Source: Membranipora membranacea (lineage: Eukaryota; Bryozoa; Gymnolaemata; Cheilostomatida; Membraniporidae). Taken from it: 64,000 nt of DNA. The notes beneath the pieces were generated by a model that did not search any database, was not told the DNA's origin, and worked only from the letters and a program-made list of their open reading frames with translations. The translations under genes and the position numbers were made by a program. How positions within the stretch are numbered: the first letter of the stretch is position 1; each line of letters opens with the position of its first letter. The stretch covers positions 1,116,001 to 1,180,000 of the forward strand of contig OU612065.1 in assembly GCA_914767715.1 (NCBI GenBank), in the 5' to 3' direction. Below, piece after piece: positions 1 through 13,360 of the stretch.

Positions 1-238
1 AAAAAGGTAGACCAATTCATGAGACAACTTAATCACACCACACATGAGAGCAAAGCATGCTTATCGGTTTTGTGCTGATAATCTACTGAGAAAAATAAAA
101 ACTTGACTGCAAAGCATATAGAAAAGGAATTGTGAGGTGAATGCATTAGAAGCAGAAATGCATTGTTATTGTAAGGATGCATGTGATAAGGTTATAGGCG
201 GCCACCCCTTTTACTTAAAACTAACACTACACAAGAAA
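1..238. other. 3' flank of the coiled-coil gene
   Basis: No open frame or repeat of note. The region should hold the 3' untranslated region of the minus-strand gene; no AATAAA is seen on that strand. Confidence 0.4.
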
Positions 239-3200
239 TTACACTTGTAACTGGTTGTAGAGTTCATCTGTGAATTTATCTGCCATTTTGTTGGCAGTTT
301 CTTCTTTCCAAGAGCTCATGTTATCATGGATATCCTTGATCTCTCTGTCGCGGCTGCGTATTATTCGTGATAACTTAGCTTGCTCTGTCATCATTGAGAC
401 TATGTGATCTATCTCAGTTTTATGTTCCTACACATCAAATAGTTTATATATAACAGATCACACCCTGAGTATGATAGGAGTCTTATCATAGGTTATGAGA
501 TGATGTTGATTGAGTGTGACAAATAAGAAGGTAGCTACGTAAGTGCAGACTGTGCTGTGAAGTGTGAGGTGTAGTGGGAGTGAGGAGTTCATAGCGAGAT
601 AAGGATGACGACGGGGAGAGGTGTCACAGGAAGTTGACATGGGTGCACAACATCAATCTATCATAAAAAAACTCATAACAATAAAGCTTACTGGTTAGGG
701 CTAAGATCGGCGTAGTTATGATTAATTCTCCCATTTTGTTTCTGAAACAAAGCAAGGATTTCGGTTAGAATATGTGTCTTATCATAATAAATCGCTGCCT
801 CCCAATCTCTGTCAATGGATACAGCGAATTGGGCTTTTGTTTGCAGATGAAATTCAAAGCATGTTTGGTATGAGTTAAAATGTCATGTTCGTTTGCAGTA
901 GTCTAGTGATAAATGTCGTCGTCATGTTTGAAAATAGGCATATTGTGCGAGTTCATCTATGCTCAGTTAAAAGCAACTGGACTAAGAGCAATGTGTGTAA
1001 ACATGATCATAATCCTGGGAGCGCTTAGTGCTTGTGATAAGCCGAACAGAAAGTGCTCCCTGAGCAGCTGTGATAAACTGATATGAGCTTAGTCTAATGT
1101 AGCATAGAGTCTGGTTCTTACACTTAAACACTCATCGTAATCAGAGTATGAATGATTACTGATCAGGTGATTGTGATCAGATTGATCGTTTATCTCTGAG
1201 TCTGATTCTATATCAGTACTCTGAGCGTCAGGCTCGATTAGATTACTGGCACTTAGCTCTAGTAAATCTAGAACAGACTGCTGTGTGTCCACTATCTGTC
1301 GGCATGGCAAAGAGAGTAATAGTTATCAAAGCTACCAACATCGTTATTAAGACCTGTAAGTGATGTTCCATGATCTGGTATTTCACCCTTGTTCCATTGA
1401 AAAGATTTAACAAACATGCAAGAAATGTACTGATAAGACTAGAGTCCACATAGACCTCATATATTCTCAACACTGAATCTTTAACTCTTCGATTTTTTGT
1501 TTTAAAAAAATTTTATGAGAAGATAGACGTATTTACCTGAGTGAGTCTGAGTTTGAGATCATCCATATCATGACTTTTATCTCTGTTTAACTGTTTACGT
1601 AACAGCTCCAGTTCTGCCTCCTACACTCAGAGAATAATAAGACACAGTTAGTCAGGTGAGGACATGTTGTGGTTATGGAAGAATTTCATCTATGTACTCT
1701 CCGACGATAATTTTAACGAATTTAGAATTATATTGAACTCAAGCAATTTATCTGATATTACCTTTGCTTTCTTAGACTTATAAAGGGAAGCTTTGAGTGC
1801 ATCTACATCGTCTCTCAGCTCTTTGACTGTGTTCCTCATCTCTTCATTACACGCCCTCAGATTAGCTATAGCAGACGCAGCTATAGATCGAGTTCTCCTG
1901 TGTCCTGAACGAGAGGGGGAACTACTCCTACCCAGACTGAAATAATAATACAACACCATTGTGAGAAGATCCTGTATAGCTGGAGATCAGTTCACACCAA
2001 ATCACATATTTAATTTGGAATGTTAGCGGCAACTGCAACTTATATTTTCAATCAGCATTAACAACATACAATGATAGTTTTCTATAGCCCATAAATCCAT
2101 CAACCTAGAATGAATAATTATCTTTATTCCCAAGCTCACTAACAAATTTTTTTATTTTCAGTTTCTATTTGTGTGTTTATATTAAATCAAGGAGTTGTCT
2201 TTAACTCCTTGATTAAATTCACATTTTATTACTACCCTGATATTTACTATGTACAACCAGAAGCTTCAACATCGTGTTACGTTACAGCTTACAGCATCAA
2301 TTTGGTAGCCGGATGGTTTTTTATATTCTGTTGTAAATTGTCTGCTCTGTCCTCAAGAGGAGACAACAGTTTCTCATGGAGACAATAAACCAGGTATAAG
2401 TATATGGGAAGTCAAAATTGTCCTCCTGGTAACAGGATAACATTTTTTATCTTACCCTGAGCTGTGTGCTTTTCTAGGAGTGACTCCCAGCAGATGAGCT
2501 GTTTTCCTACACTCATCATTGATCTCATTTACGACAAGTTTCTCCAGCTTCTCTAGGGCTATACTGACATCTGATTCACTCTGCTGTAGACAGTTACAGT
2601 CATTCCTCAGTGCTCTTATCTCATTCTCCTTCTCCAACAACTCACCCCTCAACTTATCTAACACCCTCTCTGTGTCCTGAAACACATTAAAACGCTTTAG
2701 ATGGAGAAAGTTGTTATATAACTGAGCTCATGGGATAAAAATCATACTTATATTAATTCAATATTGGAATGGGACCGAACGGTACAAAATCGGATATTGA
2801 AGCCTTATCTTGCACAAACATCACATCAAAATTATTAAAACACGCCCTCAGATAAGTCACATATGAACTAGTGTCTCATACAAACTCTGTCATGTTTAAA
2901 GGTGTTCATAAGCTCAATCTAAGAAGCTGTAACTCATTGTAAATTACAGTAACTAACCTCTTCTAGCTGTTGCCTTATTTTTTCTAGCTGTAGGTTTGTC
3001 TCCTCTTGAGCTGATTGTTTAGATTTAGTGACAGCATCAAGTTTCTCCTGGTATAGTTTCTGATTCTGATGTCTCTGCTCTTCTATTTCCTATAAAAAGT
3101 AGCAGCCCATCAGAACATCATCAGAACATCAATGTGCTGTTACTCTATAGTATTAGGAATATGACGGCTTCGAAGTTAGAGCACTCAAAGTGTTAAGCCA

Positions 3201-6200
3201 GACCTGACTAGTTCTTTAGACTGATCATTTGATGTTGAAAGGCAAGAAGTATTATCCAGTCTAAAGATGTTTCTGTTAAACAGAAATGAACAGCCAGACT
3301 ATCCATAATGCAAAAAAAACTATAAAATACATCAATAAATAATGTGATAGGCGTAGCAGGCTCAGTGCTTGAGATACAAGCAGTGTCTAAAATCCTCTAG
3401 TGAAACAAAATTGTGAAGGGAGAAAACATAAGTAGCTATAATCGAATGGTGTGTATTACCGAGATGTAATTGCTATGAAACTGGACGCATCTTTCGTAAG
3501 ACTACAGATAAATCCATAAAAAATGAAGTTTGTATGAATTTCAAACCTAGATACATGTTCAATGTAAGAAAAAATGTCCATAAAAAAACAAAAAACTGAT
3601 CATTCTCACATTACAATATAAATATCTCACACCCAAAATACCTACCGCTCTGACTTTACCGATGAGAAAATTTACATCCACTCTTGCGTCAGACTCGGAG
3701 GGTGCCATGCTATTCAGTTAGAGATTAACCTGAGAATGTTTACTACAATCTCAGTAATAACCAAACATTTAATCAACTGTGAGATACTGAAGTACAAAAC
3801 TCTTTACTATCGAGCAGCACCTAGATAAAGGCTGTAATTAAAGCACAGCTAAAGTGTCGAGTCAATCCGTATCTTATTTCTATAGGTCCCGCTGTTTACA
3901 ATCCCAAACCCAACATAATATCAAAACAGCTCTATTGAAATTTGAGGTTTGCTGTTGTGCTAGCAACTTGTTTATATTTTTTGCTCAAAACAAGCAAAGT
4001 TACACACCATAATGCAAACAGTTTTTATTTGTTACATTGAGACAAAATAACTTGGCACCGCCTCCTTCTAAGCAAAAAAAATGAAGTCATGGCCAGGTGC
4101 TAAATCACACTGAGGCACAAAATCTTGGGTGACATAACAACATTGAATTTTGCTGGCAGCGTCATTAAAATTGATGAATGTTTAAGGGTTTATGGAAAGA
4201 CCTTATATTAACACAGCAAAAACCAAATAGATGGTTGTGAATTTTAGCAAAACTTGTGCTTTATACGACTATATTTTTATTATTTATTATTATTATAATG
4301 TTTTTATTGAGGTTTTCATATGCATAAGTATGTCATAAACAAAGGAAAATAACAACTTTTTGACCTCATAAACAAAACAAAAAAGAAAGAAAAATATTTA
4401 TAGATATGGACAGAAATGATAATCAGTTGGGAGAAAAATTTGTACAGTATGCTTGTGATTGATTGATATGTATTATTACGCTTTACTAAATGAAATGAAT
4501 TGGTTTAAAAATCTTGTTTTACCATATTTGGTCCTATATTTTGGTTTAATTATTCTACGTCCTGACCGCAAACCTCTATTGTGCATTTTGCAGGAATTGA
4601 TTAGTTTAAGGATGAAAAATGAGGTGTTCTTGCCTAGAGTGGCATTTTTGACAAACCTATCAAAAGTTGCCCTCCTCCTGTCACCCAGAGTGGAAAGATT
4701 CAAAATCGCACGACCAGTTGAGATAGAAAAAAATGAGTTGGTACCAAGAATTATCCTGATGGCTCTGTTTTGACAAAGTTCTAACAAGTTAGAGTTGTAA
4801 TCAGAAGTATTTAATAACAGAGAAGAACAATACTTCAAGATGGGACGAACATACGATTTATAAGCTTGAAGCAGATGTGAAGGATTAACAAATTTTCGAA
4901 TTTTAGAGAGACAGAATAAAACTCTGTTAGATTTTAATACCAGGGACTCAACATAGGTTTTCAATGACAGATGCTGGTCCAAAACCAATAGAGAAGGTAG
5001 ATAGTTTTAAATACCTAGGAACTTTTTTCGACTGTGATCTTAAATGGTGCTCAGACACTGATTATGTCCATAGTAAACTAAAGAAAGGATTTTATGCTTT
5101 TTCTAGATTCAAACATTTTAAACCTAACCAATATCAACAACATAGTTTTATCCAATCACTGATCCAACCCATTTTTACCTATAATATTGAACTCTGGTAT
5201 ACTGGTGCTACAGAAAGACAAAAGAATAAGCTTTTAAGTCCGTTTTTAAAAAAACAGCTACATTTTTGACGCTGACTGTTTTGTTGACATGAATATTTTT
5301 AATTTAGCTCATCATTTAATCACTGATAATAGGACACATTTTACGCAATTGTTATAAAAGTAATCGTAAATATTTTATTATGCCAAAAGCTAGAACATCA
5401 AGATTTTTGTGCAGCTTTGTGCCTTATAGTATTCGTCTACTAAACAACTGAGAGATATGGCTCACGCCTAAATTGTAATGTGTTTCTAACACAATTATTA
5501 CCAAAAATAAATTCAATTCAATTCGTTGACAATAGGAAATATTCATTATTGCCAATTTTGAGGCATTTGTTTACATCTCACCAATGTTGACTTAAATTTA
5601 TAATTATGAAATAAAATGTTGGGTATTAACATTTTTACCTTGAATGATCGAATTTAGATATTATGAAGAAACCACCTAGAAGAAATCACTTTCTATGTTT
5701 GAACATCATGTACCATATTCACCGGTACGCTCAAACAGTTGGGGCTTGATCGATTCAATTATGATGCTGGATGAGAAGCTATTTTACATAATATACAGCC
5801 TGTCGAGCTTGCCAAGACAGGCGAGGTTACATAGAATAAGCTCATGCTAGTAAGTTATCACTTTAGTGTAACTTACAGACTTGAGAGCCCTATACTGATC
5901 CTCTAGCTGACGGCATCTTCTCTGCTCGCTCTCTAACTCTTCCCTCATCTGATCCTGCTGCTTCTCTGTCTCATCTCTAATCAAACAAGAACACAACTCC
6001 AGATAAGATAATCAGCTAGGAAACATCGACATTTGTCCTCACAATAACTAGAAAGGCCATTCATTCTCTAACAACTAACATGACCAAGAGTATCCCAGAC
6101 ACTGCCATTTAGTTATTCATATAATTAATTTCAGCCCATTAAATCATATTTTGCTCCAAACTTGATCCTTGAACTCTCGGTATCACACTTTAGGATAGAT

Positions 6201-9200
6201 TGACAATAATGCGTACTTGAAATGTTTGAGCTGTGAATCCTCGAGATATTTATGCTCTTTCTCCCACATATGTCTCTCGTTCTGTACGACTTGTTCTAAC
6301 TGTAACTGAGTATCCGCTTTCAGGCGCTCAGCTAGTTTACGACTTGCCTCCTCCTGTTGAGTTAATCTACTCCTCAGTAAGCATATCTCCTCCTCTTTAC
6401 CCTGTGAGTATATCATATATATATATATATAACACAATCATTGCCTCTAATAATGAATAATATGAATCTCACATTGACTTGTTAAAAATGAAAAATCCAC
6501 TCACGATCATTAATAGTACCTGGGAAAATCTTCATTGTCAGGGATTGAATAAGACAAATTCATATGTTTGCCTTTATGTATTATATTTTCTGGTACTTTT
6601 TGATCCAGGTAAACTTTCGGGTAATACAGATGACGATGGCCGGGTATATTTATACTGACATTGATAAGCTGTTGCTGCTGATTTATCTGGTTATCGTAGT
6701 CTTGTTTCATGGCTATGATGACCTCCTCATGCTGCTGCTCAAGGTCAGCTCTCGTCTGATCTACAGAACTTATATGTTCTATCTCCATCTGACAACGTAC
6801 AAACAACCCAAAAACACATCACAATCAAGTACCACAATAATGAGCTTACTTCTCTCGTATAGAACTCAGTAATTATTCACACAGCCACAAATAATAAACA
6901 TCTCAAACAAACCTGCCTACCTTTGGTCTGTAATAATCCACATGACTACACGAACAATCATCAATGTGATATCCCATAAAATTCAAAAGTTCGCAAATAA
7001 AAGACGCTTTGACGATATTATTATCACCCTGCATGGGTTCCCAGTGTGATCTTATGCCTGAACCTCTTTTCTCAATATTTGCCATCACACTGTCACTGTC
7101 ATATGACTGATTAAATAATTGCACTGACCATTATTTATAAGAGAAAATGGAAAGAGTCGGATTGTGAAGAATCGAAGACAAGCAACATCATTTCTTATTC
7201 ATGTCAGCGTGGTAATATAATTGCATATCATGACATTTCCTACACTGCTTCATGACATTATTAATGATAACTATGGCCGAGGCCTTAGTCAGGTCATGTT
7301 ATCCCATTGGGATGGAGTAAAACAGACTGAAACAACCTTGAAATATGTGTAGATTAAACCCACCGATTTACTCTATATTATTCTCACTATCGGTATTCAG
7401 CAGTTAAGGTGACCGTGTACATCTCATACTCAGTACATATCGCAGGTAATCTGGATATAATATAAGCTAAGATAGTATTACCTGAGATTTAAGAAGCTGC
7501 ATATCTCTATCCTTCTGCTCCTCAATAGCTGACACTTTTCTGTTTAGTTCTCTGATTATTTGATCATGTGACTCTTCTTCATCCACTGTTTTAGACTGAA
7601 GTAAAGTGCATTCCTCTCTACAAGTCATGTAGTGTAACAATCTCATTATTTGCTGTTTATAATAAATTGGTTTAACAGAAATGTTATTAGATGAACATGG
7701 CGTCAGTGGTCTAATAATGTCAAAATTTAGTATTATGTGTCGATACACATTAGAGTCACACAAACAAATAATACAATCATACTAGGTACGGTAGTTATGG
7801 GTGTCTGTATATAATTTATACCTGAGATCATGATTGAGTTGATCTCTGTGTTCTATCTCCAGCTGAAGTTTGAGACATTTCTCCTCAGCTAACCCGAGTA
7901 ACTTCTTAGCGTTATTTAGATCATTACTCAGTTTCATTCTTGTTTCCAATGCGTCTCTTTGCGATGATTCTCTCAAAATTTCTAGTTCTTTATCTCGATC
8001 CTAAGTGAGAACACATAAATGGTCTAGCAGGTTGTTTGAAAAACCGATTTTCATGGAACATGGAAATCCCACTAAACATTATCCATTCTTATTTATTTAT
8101 TGTGGTATGGGAGTTGTGTTCTTTTTGAACAAAGCAGCTGGTTGGTGTCTGTTCACGCTTTACACAATCAGATTCTCAGATATAATCACTTGCTGAAGAT
8201 GAGGCTCTGACTCTACTTCCACATAACAGACAGAAGAAAATTGGATATTTTACACTTCCATCTTACCATGATTGCCTGGAGTTTAGATTTGTCTAACTCT
8301 CTAAGCTGCTGTTCCAGTTTGTGATTCTTACTCCTATAGGAGTCCAGTTCCAGTGTTTTAGTTTCTTTCTCTGTGGTAGAGTGGCCTAACTGAGCAGTAA
8401 GTTCTACTATCCTTGTTTCTAACAAATCCACCTTATCTTTACTTTTGCGCTGTTCACATTTAGAAGTATCTAAAGATCGCTGCAGTTCATCTTTCTCCTG
8501 TTGTACAGTACCGGTGCGGTTATCCAGTAAAGCTCGAAGCTGATCTCGCTCAGAGAGAAGGTCTGATAGCTATAATACACAAAACCCTGTATTACGTAGT
8601 GGTTAAATATGCTATAATAGTGACCGCTTTCAAGAAAGTCCTGCAACAAAACATTCTGTCCCAAGTTATGCGCGTGTCATCAGAAATTTGAATAAGCATT
8701 CCATGTATATTCGTGAGTCGTATCGGTTAAATATCTCCAAACGCCAAAATGATGCGATAACACCTACAATCAGTGTATTGACAACCCAGCAGCAGATTAA
8801 CAACTTAATAAAAGATCTTTGCATGGTTTTGGTAACTTATCTCAATAATCTTTATTGTGTGAATTAAACCTATGTCCAGAACCGATCAATGACACACTCT
8901 GCAACCCTAGTGTCAAGGCATTCAACAATCTGTGTTGCTGCGACCGGTGATATACTTCTTCACCACAGGCACAACCAACAGGTCAAATGAACTCGAAGAT
9001 TGTTATTTTTAGAGATCTCCTAGGCCCTAGGGTAAATCATGTTATTTAATATTTGTCTATTCTGTTCTATTTTACCTCCGCACTGGATATTCCGTATGCA
9101 GACTGAGGATTCTCTGTGACAACGATCTGCTGTGCTGATTCCATTTTTATAGCGGATTGAAGTTGTCTCCCCCGTTCTAGCTGCTCTGAAAGTTCTGTAA

Positions 9201-12200
9201 ACTCTTTCAAGGCTGAATTCTTCTGAAAATCTGCTAGCATAAGTTGAGATCTAAAAAAAATATGACTACTACAACTATTTAAATTTTAGGAAGAGAGTTG
9301 TCCCACTACTTGGTCTGAGGAGAAAAATCTCTTATAGCCCGATCGCTTTGTAGCTGTAATTTAGAGACTTATCTGTTCACCACCACAATAACAACCATAG
9401 ACCTGAGGTGTGAAGTATATGGGCAAGTTACAGCAGTCATCGCACTATCAGTCAGCTATTTATAATTTCAACTATGAATTTCATCAAGAAATTATGAGCC
9501 AACAACCAACTACATGTTACACCATAAGACTAATACTCTCTTCAGCTTAGTGAATTTCCATAGGTTGAACAGGTCATGGTTAACACCAGCCAGGGGTTCG
9601 TAGGGTTTATTCGTCATTTTTTGTTCACATAGGCTGCTCATGATGAGAGAGAAAATACACCAGTTGAACCAGTGTTAGATGAGTTATCGCTAACAATTCT
9701 GATAAAGTAGCTAGAGTTTCTTACTATGACAGTCTTGAAGTGATATATATATATAATGGTTTACCTGGCCTCCTCAGCTTTAGCTCGATTCTCTTTAGCC
9801 TGCCTCTCTGTATTTCTCACATCCTCCTCCATCATTCTCATATTCTCTTGTAGATCATTTATCTCCTGTAGCAATCTCTGTCAATAATACAAAATTATAA
9901 AGATTTCCATGGAATAACCTGCACCTCCCCATGGATTTATAAAGTGATGGTGGTTTAAAAAGAAACTATTACAATTGCTATTCCAATCACAAACTTATTA
10001 CATTAATTACTCTTACTACTTCTCAGATGCCAGCCATCACAACCGCAACGATATATAACCTGATAAAATTGTTGGTGATACTCGCTGAAAGCTTGGTAAT
10101 TGAGTAAAGAAAAGATAAACATTATCATGCTGGGGGTATTACATACTTATATACATATATAACTTACTCGCTTTTCGATGTTGAGTTGGCGAATCATCTC
10201 TCCATCTCCTGGGCTCATATTCTCACTGGCAGACTCAATTCTGGGCTAGAGACACAAAGTTAAGTGAGTAGTATATCAAAGTGATATTAACAGATAAAGG
10301 TCCTGCAGCTTTAACAGTCAAAACATTAACCAACTTCCCACCTACAGATATGAAATTTTTTCCATTCGGTGTCGAAGAGGTTCAGATTGTTGAGTTTTGG
10401 CCGAGCAAGCCACATATAAGACCCGTTAGTTACCTGAATGTGAGGTAGAGAAGGCATTGACTGAGTCATATTGATATTGTAGGCTGCAGGTAAGTTATGT
10501 GATGTTGGCCGTCCATTGCTTGTTGGGGTTTTCTTGTTGCTTTGTTTATGTTCTGTTTTCTTAGGAGTTGTCTCCCTGATCTTATTAGCTTTTCTCTCGA
10601 GCTCGATTTCTTTCTGTATTCGACAGCTCTCTTCCCTGATTTCACGAGCCATATCACTCTCCACATCAGACTCTGAAGATCCACCATCATATTGACCCGA
10701 CTGACGTCTAAGTTTCAAAAAATAAAAAGTAAGTCACAAACGATTATAATAATAATTGGATGATTGCATCTCAGAACTCACTATGTTTTTGCTTTTGGTA
10801 TGCAACGAGGTTACAAAAACAAATAATATGTGGAGAGACGAGGAGAGACAATAAATTAAAGTCGAGAATCTTATGTTGTGCCAGAAATTTTCAATTAAAA
10901 TTACAATGCAGCTTCTCTGCAAAACTCAACGAAGTTTGACAGACAATTTGCTCGATAGAGAGGTTAGAGTGCCGGGTAAAATGATTGCATAGTTTCAAGC
11001 TGGTGTCAGGATAATAGAAAAAAGAATTAAAATTCAAAACACCACAACTTGTTACAGATATTACAAATTACTTGGGTGCTTGGCCGGAGGAGGGGCCTGC
11101 TCTTAGGCGAGATGATCTTAATGAAGCATCTGTATTTTTCTGCAACTCCTTGATATCTTCACAGCTACCGTTGGCAGTTTTATTACATATATTATGTTCA
11201 TCGGTCTCAATGTTAGAAGTTATATGTTTCACAGAGGCTCGGTCCAATTTGCTGATATACAGCATTTTGTCAGCTCTCTCATTCGGGGGGTTGAGGTGAC
11301 TGGGATCGGGGACAGAACTAAAGTCGCTGTTGGCGCTTGGGTCGGTGACAGTACTTGTGCTTATGACAGGACTGGATTCATTGACGGGACTCGGACTGGC
11401 AACAGGACTCGGGTGCGCATCAGATCTCAAATCGGTGACTCCATTCTGATCCATGACAGGATATTTAAACTGGTTTTCAGGTGCAGACTTAGGACTCAAA
11501 GTTTCCTCTTCGTAATCTAATCTCTCCACAACAGTGACAGGGGAGAGAGCGGGAGATATAGCAGGAGTACTACCATTAGATAGGGATGCTGATGTCACAT
11601 CCAACCAGTCTAACAAAGTCTGACTTGTGCCTATTTTTTCTTCTTTCTCGTCGACCAAGTTCAAAACAAGTTTCGGAGGTATTAATTTCTGCCTAGTGCC
11701 GGCCAATAGTTGCTTCACACTAGCGGATTTATTTTCTTGTGAGCATTGATGTTGGTTCATGTCGTCCACAGAGCTTTGTCTCAGTAGCTGTGAGCTGATA
11801 GTCGATGCCACATTCTCAGAGCTTGCAGAAGGGAATGCCTTTTCCTGAAGCGGAGATAGGAGACCTTCTTCACTGTTGTTCACTGTGTCTACAGTTGTTG
11901 TACTACACATGCTGAACTCTCGCTGTAAGGAGGAGGATCGAGCTGCCAGCTGTTCAGCCAATGAGGGCTCGTCTTGCAACCAGAATGGTATAGACTTACC
12001 AGCACACTCATATTTTAGAGAGCTATGGGCAGAAGTGATAAAATCAATGCCTTCATCACTGTCAGCAGCAGAGTTATCATCAAATGAGGGAGCTCTGGAG
12101 GCACTTGTTCTGATAACAGACGCATGCCTAATAGCTGCAGGTTTAGTATCTGTAACACCCTCACTGCTGGTGTCAACTTGACTCCATGATGTTACAGGAA

Positions 12201-12564
12201 GAGCAATTTTGTTACCATTCATTATTTTACTGAACCAGTCAGAGGCAAAGTGCCGAGGAATACCGCTGACCACTAAATCCTCTATGGCCTGTGCCTGTAC
12301 CTGCACCTGAAGGTTGTGTAAGGAGCGCTCCTCTGAGTAATGGCCTCTTGCCCTATTTGTCTCTGATGAATAGTCTGATATACCAGCAGGATATTCAGAA
12401 GAACAGATGGAATGACTGTTCTCCCTGAGCGTCCCTAGCTGTCTGGTCCTGAACCCACCACGTTCAAATCGTGCAGGAAGAGTTCTGAGGTTTGTAATAT
12501 TCTGTTGAGGCTTGTGAGTATTAGGTGGTGCAAAGTGTGTATATCCTAGCTCCATTCCAGTCAT
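239..12564 (-). CDS. Large coiled-coil protein, 17 exons, about 1379 aa, family unassigned
   Basis: Exons on the minus strand: 12564-11072, 10707-10434, 10245-10168, 9877-9765, 9250-9076, 8569-8267, 8000-7822, 7617-7482, 6788-6660, 6401-6217, 5976-5877, 3089-2958, 2676-2456, 1936-1762, 1620-1537, 1295-1122 and 427-239, with the stop at 239-241. Every junction is AG/GT and phases match throughout, giving an open frame of 1380 codons. The first exon (about 498 residues) is Ser/Pro/Asp-rich and looks disordered, with one more ordered patch around VSGIPRHFASDWFSKIM. From about residue 620 on the protein is Glu/Lys/Gln/Arg-rich coiled coil. It is interrupted near residue 1155 by a Ser/Arg patch (GRSSSPSRSGHRRTRS) and near 1270 by an acidic segment. 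The C-terminus is WKEETANKMADKFTDELY and then stop. The ATG at 12564 was chosen because a TAG lies in frame five codons upstream. The architecture suggests a centrosomal or cytoskeletal scaffold, but this is inference. The upstream gene (14213-21527) may be its 5' part. Confidence 0.8.
2182..2216. repeat. Palindrome of the CAAGGAGT family
   Basis: AATCAAGGAGTT and AACTCCTTGATT pair around a short loop. Related copies are at 42741-42762, 55885-55912 and 55931-55962, with a half copy at 15463-15477. Confidence 0.65.
3646..3708 (-). CDS. Possible alternative first exon of the coiled-coil gene
   Basis: ATG at 3708 opens 21 codons (MAPSESDARVDVNFLIGKVR plus one Ala) that end exactly at a GTAGGT donor in phase 0. 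The next exon of the coiled-coil gene (3089-2958) accepts phase 0. A short transcript would therefore read from this exon straight into the C-terminal seven exons and give a protein of about 345 residues. Upstream exon 5976-5877 also ends in phase 0, so the long form can skip this exon. It could instead be the true start of a separate short gene, with the long gene ending elsewhere. The intron between it and exon 5976-5877 holds two LINE fragments. Confidence 0.4.
4271..4988 (-). mobile_element. LINE 3' fragment (reverse transcriptase C-terminal part)
   Basis: The minus-strand frame 4988-4476 reads as the region after the RT catalytic core of a CR1/jockey-like LINE: LKTYVESLVLKSNRVLFCLS, then LQAYKSYVRPILKYCSSLLL, then LCQNRAIRIILG. 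The stop is at 4476, and a run of TTATTATT units at 4271-4300 looks like the 3' tail. It is 5'-truncated at 4988, where it abuts another LINE fragment in the opposite direction. It lies in an intron of the coiled-coil gene. Confidence 0.85.
4964..5525 (+). mobile_element. LINE 3' fragment, opposite orientation
   Basis: The plus-strand frame reads KPIEKVDSFKYLGTFFDCDL, then QSLIQPIFTYNIELWYTGAT, typical of the segment after the RT palm domain in LINEs of the CR1/L2 type. It stops at 5269 and continues as degenerate sequence to an AAATTCAATTCAATTC tail near 5525. It is joined 5'-to-5' with the minus-strand fragment at 4271-4988. Confidence 0.8.
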
Positions 12565-13196
12565 GCAGTGTCGGATATTCTACCATCGTGTCAATCCTTG
12601 CCTATCTCAGGTGACAAATATTGATTTCTCTAAACTGCTAAGAGCGCGAATGATATAATTTTGACACATTCTCTGGTAACTGGTCCATGATTCGCTGCTG
12701 TATGAGATCATTCTTCCTTATGAGATGTTGTCATCACAGTCACAGTACTTATAATTTATATTCGTGTCTCCTAATATCATCAGAGATGACATGAGCTGTG
12801 CGCACACAGATAGAAAATGCCGATTAATGAAAGCCGTCCAGAGAATTCCTTTGCTAAGTCTCATGAAGATATGTGAATAGAATTACTCGCCAAAGGATAA
12901 GCCGGCCCCTACTTGAATGATTATGAGTAGACATACACTCTTTAAAGTAAGGTATAGGCACTTTCACTTCAAGGTTATCAATAGAATGTTTACATGAGAA
13001 GTCAATTGATATAATATAAACAACCTCTTCCACCTTCTATTCATATGAAATTAAATTTCATTGAGCTGTCAAGTCTGATATTGATCAACAGTAGTTCAAC
13101 AAACTGACAATATAGGGCTTCAATGAAGAACCCAGGGGTTCATAGTCAAATCTTATATCATTAATACTTTGGTTTGCGTGTACATACCCTATAGGA

Positions 13197-13360
13197 TGAA
13201 AAATTTCACGGAACAAAAATTCGCGATTGTCTTCTCTCGACCAAGGTTTCACGACATAAAACAAAACTCATCTGAAAGAAAAAAATCATGGGGACAAACA
13301 TATCGCGAGAAGACAGCTTCGCGAATTACTTATTCTCATGAAATTTTTCATCCTGTAGGG
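13197..13360. mobile_element. 164-bp MITE with TA target duplication (Tc1/mariner-like)
   Basis: The ends are inverted repeats: CCCTATAGGATGAAAAATTT at the left, and the reverse complement of the right end CCCTACAGGATGAAAAATTT, with one mismatch in 22 bases. TA flanks both sides (13195-13196 and 13361-13362). There is no coding content. TA duplication is the mark of Tc1/mariner-type insertion. Confidence 0.75.

Noticed and set aside
692-741. A 50-bp minus-strand stretch with acceptor and donor (KQNGRINHNYADLSP)
   Set aside because: Its length would shift the frame so that the last exon of the coiled-coil gene hits a stop in every allowed phase; exon 1295-1122 joins 427-239 cleanly without it.
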